DNA of 64,000 nt, from the NCBI RefSeq assembly GCF_040869045.1, contig NC_090323.1, forward strand, positions 155,826,426 to 155,890,425. Reading direction: 5' to 3'. Positions 62,665 to 64,000 of this stretch are shown piece after piece. Each line of letters opens with the position of its first letter. Within the stretch, counting starts at the first letter, position 1. The translations under genes and the position numbers were made by a program. This stretch comes from Eurosta solidaginis (lineage: Eukaryota; Arthropoda; Insecta; Diptera; Tephritidae). The notes below the pieces were generated by a model. The model saw only the letters and a list, made by a program, of their open reading frames with translations. It made no database searches and was not told the origin of the DNA.

Positions 62665-64000
62665 ATGGCTATGACTTCTACGGATGAATGCGACAAGGAA
62701 CAACTAATAAAGTGTCAGCTAGAACATACAGATCTGTCACATGTTATGCAAGGGCTCGAACGAAACGAAAGGCCAAACAGAGAAGAGATGTCAGCAGAGA
62801 GTCCCATTCCGAAGTCATATTGGGCACAGTGGAACAGTTTAGAATTGATATCCGGTTGCATCGAGTATGGGAGAGTGAGGATGGTCAATGCAAGAAGAAA
62901 TTGATAGTTGTTCCCAGAAAGGGGATTCCTGACGTGCTCAACGAGCTGCATAATGGTCCAAGCGGAGGTCATCTTGGAATCACAAAAACGCTCGAGAAGA
63001 TTAAACAGAGATTCTATTGGGTTGGTTGCCGTCAGTCGGTCACTGAGTGGATTGCGAACTGCGAGGTTTGCAGCAGAACGAAAGGGCCCAAAACCCGAAG
63101 TCATGGCCAAATGAAGCAATATAACTCAGGTGCGCCATTTGAAAGGATCGCTATGGATGCCGCACGTCCATTTCCTACTAGCAGCTGCGGAAACAAATAT
63201 GTACTGGTGGTTATGGATTATTTCAGCAAATGGCCAGAGGTATACCCAATCCCAAATCAAGAAGCGGAAACAGTAGCAGAAGTGTTTATAAACAATTGGG
63301 TTGAAAGGTATTGGGTACCAATGGAGTTACATTCTGACCAAGGCAGGAATTTCGAATCAGCTGTGTTCCAGGAAATGTGTAAATCATTGGGCATTCGAAA
63401 AACACGGATAACTGCATTGCATCCTCAGTCCGATGGTATGGTGTAACGTTTCAATAGAACCTTCGAGGAGCAATTAAGGAAAGTAGTAGACAAGACCCAT
63501 AAGGAGTGGGATACCCGCATACCATTATTCTTGATGGCTTACCGATCAGCAGTGCATGATACAACGAGCCAAACCCCTGCAAAAGTAATTTTTGGCAATG
63601 ACCTTCGGCTACCAGCTGGTTCGAAGTTTGGGATAGATGCCGATGCGGAGAGAAATGTCAAGAAATACACTGGTATCTTGGAAGAAGAGCTGAGAGAGAT
63701 ACACGATCTTGTAAGGCAACGAGCAAAGATTATGTGTGACAAGATGAAAGCCAGATACGATAAAGCAATTAATTCGAAAGGTTTTCAGGACGGAGATTTG
63801 GTGCTGTTATACAACCCACAACGAAAAAAAGGTTTGTCCCCGAAATTGTAGTGTAATTGGGAAGGCCTATATAAAGTTGTAAAACGGATCAACGATGTAG
63901 TGTACCGCATACAAACCATTGGCAAAACACGAACCAAAATGAAAGTGGTTCATTTGGAAAGGCTGGCAGCATTTAGATCGAGAGATTTGTCTGATCGGGA
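62665..64000 (+). pseudogene. Integrase, gypsy copy 3 (cut by window end)
   Basis: HNGPSGGHLGITKTLEKIK, CEVCSRTKGP (zinc-binding), AMDAARPFPTS, ELHSDQGRNFESAVF, HPQSDGMV then TAA at 63444-63446, exactly where the catalytic Glu codon should be. The frame then continues with RFNRTFEEQLRK, LMAYRSAVHDTT and the C-terminal region to the last base. Confidence 0.85.

Larger units (their letters stand above)
58870..64000 (+). mobile_element. Third, diverged copy of the SAP-Gag gypsy element (runs off the window)
   Basis: Plus strand. Truncated LTR 58870-59312, Gag with SAP from 59318, knuckle, protease, RT, RNase H and integrase up to the window end. Clearly the same family as 32156-38356 but diverged. 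Broken by many stops, including one replacing the integrase catalytic Glu. Confidence 0.9.

Overview
This is nuclear DNA from a fly (Diptera), probably a higher fly such as a tephritid. The evidence is two small tandem digestive-type serine protease genes with short GT-AG introns, AT-rich spacers, and a mobile-element set typical of flies: BEL/Pao and Ty3/gypsy LTR elements, Penelope, several LINE clades, Helitron-like elements and MITEs. I found no intact host gene. The window is a graveyard of nested transposable elements around two dead protease genes. Species assignment is inference.

Layout: 1-490, LINE scraps. 760-7022, a tandem pair of two-exon trypsin-fold protease pseudogenes on the minus strand. 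The intron of the first (exon 2 at 760-1365, exon 1 at 5362-5560) is split by a 3.9 kb Penelope-like element with a 12-bp target duplication, and that element is itself interrupted by a 220-bp hAT-type MITE with an exact 8-bp duplication. 7.0-10.7 kb is spacer with a tRNA-derived SINE and a LINE 3' end. 10.76-15.79 kb is a decayed LINE (minus) with ORF1, endonuclease, reverse transcriptase and RNase H.

16.4-39.58 kb is one ancestral copy (E1) of a dispersed Helentron/DINE-like repeat, opened by two LTR retrotransposons. One is an 8.5 kb BEL/Pao element (17337-25842, 5-bp duplication, LTRs 383 bp each) that carries an extra 3' reading frame with Gag-type zinc knuckles behind a splice acceptor. 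The other is a Ty3/gypsy element whose Gag begins with a SAP domain. The gypsy element plus flanking E1 DNA was later duplicated in tandem (period 5619 bp), giving LTR-internal-LTR-internal-LTR.

39.6-49.9 kb holds a LINE fragment, a full E copy (E2, about 15 units of a 130-bp tandem repeat), a tandem array with eight copies of a CTCF-like motif, an inverted E copy (E3), a foldback MITE and a clear Helitron with 5' TC and 3' hairpin-CTAA ends. The Helitron contains the same tandem repeat as E in diverged form. 49.9-53.0 kb holds an RTE-type LINE with another RTE copy inserted in its 5' leader. 53.0-64.0 kb is an inverted E copy (E4) hosting a further E copy (E5), a TA-flanked MITE, a LINE RT fragment and a third, diverged, plus-strand copy of the SAP-Gag gypsy family that runs off the window end.

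Almost everything coding is broken by stops or frameshifts. The features of most biological interest are the SAP-Gag gypsy family, the BEL 3' zinc-knuckle frame, the shared Helitron/E tandem repeats and the CTCF-like motif array. All homology statements rest on reading the sequence by eye; no search was run.
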